From SYFY01 sp043719475 (GTDB lineage: Bacteria; Pseudomonadota; Gammaproteobacteria; Pseudomonadales; Azotimanducaceae), in assembly GCA_043719475.1 (NCBI GenBank), contig JAYSTS010000179.1:16582-80581 (forward strand): a stretch of DNA of 64,000 nucleotides, in the 5' to 3' direction. A program made the translations under genes and the position numbers. Positions within the stretch are counted from its first letter, which is position 1. Every line of letters begins with the position of its first letter. Positions 63,281-64,000 of this stretch are shown here, in pieces. Below the pieces are notes generated by a model. That model was not told the DNA's origin. It saw nothing but the letters and a program-made list of their open reading frames with translations, and made no database searches.

Positions 63281-63408
63281 CAGTAAGCCATTCTTTGTGC
63301 TCGCCCCGGTTTCGTTGGACGGACTCGCCAACGCTTTCTTTCAAGAAGTTTCATATGTGTTGCAGAGAGTTACGTTCAGTCTTTGAACGAAGTCTCAAGA
63401 GGGGGCGT

Positions 63409-63414
63409 AGTATA
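63409..63414 (-). promoter_or_regulatory. Possible -10 element for mepM-anmK
   Basis: On the minus strand TTTTTACTATACTACGCCCCC offers a good extended -10 (TATACT) and a GC-rich discriminator, about 130 bp upstream of the mepM start. No convincing -35 is seen. Confidence 0.35.
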
Positions 63415-63439
63415 GTAAAAACCTGAAACAAGAAAAGAA

Positions 63440-64000
63440 GACATTTCACACATGTGGGGAGGGGCTTTGCTCCGTCCACCCACAGCTTGCACTTTGATGG
63501 TCTGGTGACCTTACTTGCGACCCTGCATTCCCAGGAGCCTGGTCCTCACCCGGACTTACGCGTTGGCGGTGCCGCTGGTCTAATCGGTTATTCCCCAATT
63601 CGGAGATATGAGTAGTCCTGAGCTACGCTGATGCGGCCGAAGTCTGGGTCTACATGCCCCGGCAATGGGTTGAACACTTTTCTTCCTATATTGCGTCAGG
63701 TAGTGGGTTGACAGTCGACACCTTTGATTCGACCGGGAGATTCAAAGTTTTCGCCGTTCTGGGGGGGCTTCTGACAGCTTGGGCATTGGATTGATTGTCT
63801 TTCGTCATTCAGTTGAGGCGATCAACCCAAACCTCCGTATCCGGGAACTGTTTGACCTTCCGAGAGTAGCCCTGTTCGTCCATTCGATTGATGGTGGGTT
63901 AAACTGAAGTTCTTTCCGATATACCCCGTCTGTTAGCTTGTTTTCATTGATGGATCAATGGGTTGGAAGGATTTCTTGGTTGCTTTCAGGCCAATAATGT
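63440..64000. other. About 560 bp without a recognisable gene
   Basis: No frame is both long and family-like. The longest interesting stretch is a 46-aa plus-strand frame from ATG 63652 (MPRQWVEHFSSYIASGSGLT... ending in LGGLLTAWALD), with a hydrophobic end but no family I know. A G/C-rich hairpin (GGGGCTTTGCTCC) lies near 63465. I looked for tyrS, rRNA, 6S, SRP RNA and RNase P signatures and saw none. Confidence 0.3.

Noticed and set aside
63460..63620. Structured RNA such as 6S, SRP or RNase P RNA
   Set aside because: The short hairpins here do not bring along any of the conserved core sequences of those RNAs.

Overview
The window reads as chromosomal DNA of a gammaproteobacterium of moderate GC. 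The gene blocks are classical for that class: tig-clpP-clpX-lon, smpB with ratA-rnfH-bamE, recN / hrcA-grpE-dnaK-dnaJ, dapB-carAB-greA-yhbY-rlmE-ftsH-folP-glmM-tpiA-secG-tRNA-Leu-metY-rimP-nusA-infB-rbfA-truB-rpsO-pnp, and hemL, erpA, anmK and mepM. I cannot name the genus. Nearly all the DNA is dense housekeeping sequence. The accessory DNA is one stretch of about 3.6 kb (6,990-10,600).

Layout. 1-5,530 (minus strand): 5' part of lon (TTG start), clpX, clpP, tig with a His-rich tail, then tRNA-His, tRNA-Arg and tRNA-Pro. 5,684-6,983: lpxH and miaE, convergent. 6,991-10,600: an island between miaE and the 3' end of ssrA (tmRNA). It holds a 180-bp inverted-repeat element, about 640 bp with no intact gene, a complete DarT/DarG DNA ADP-ribosylation toxin-antitoxin pair, the 3' fragment of a class III extradiol dioxygenase, a frameshifted peptide deformylase relic, and a fragment of a second DarT joined to that relic. 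10,617-16,361: ssrA and terminator, a secreted Sel1-repeat protein, a small unknown protein, ribH, smpB, an SLC6-type sodium symporter, ratA, rnfH, bamE. 16,445-23,198: recN, then the heat-shock block with a sigma32-like promoter before grpE. 23,232-35,843: dapB, carAB, greA, yhbY, rlmE, ftsH, folP, glmM, tpiA, secG.

35,864-44,928: tRNA-Leu, initiator tRNA under a near-consensus promoter, and the translation/transcription operon rimP to pnp. 45,022-53,807 (minus strand): a DksA-family protein with a 211-residue lysine-rich N-terminal extension and a two-cysteine motif, an SDR oxidoreductase, acs, pgi, a deoxynucleoside kinase, pcnB, and a CbrB-position sigma54-type regulator lacking the GAFTGA loop. 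53,840-54,478: a decayed gluQ. 54,595-63,280: aminotransferase, sfsA, a PfkB sugar/nucleoside kinase, hemL, hemJ, a DUF6776-like protein, bactofilin, erpA, anmK, and a mepM-like M23 peptidase. The last ~600 bp hold no gene I can recognise.

Most worth a second look: the darTG island at ssrA with a relic of an earlier darT; the histone-like/DksA fusion with the C-X2-T-X17-C-X2-A motif; the His-rich trigger factor; the GAFTGA-less NtrC-like protein; and recurring short tandem duplications (15-21 bp) at gene ends and starts (clpP stop, glmM start, upstream of ftsH, inside grpE). All identifications are by eye from sequence motifs; no database search was run.
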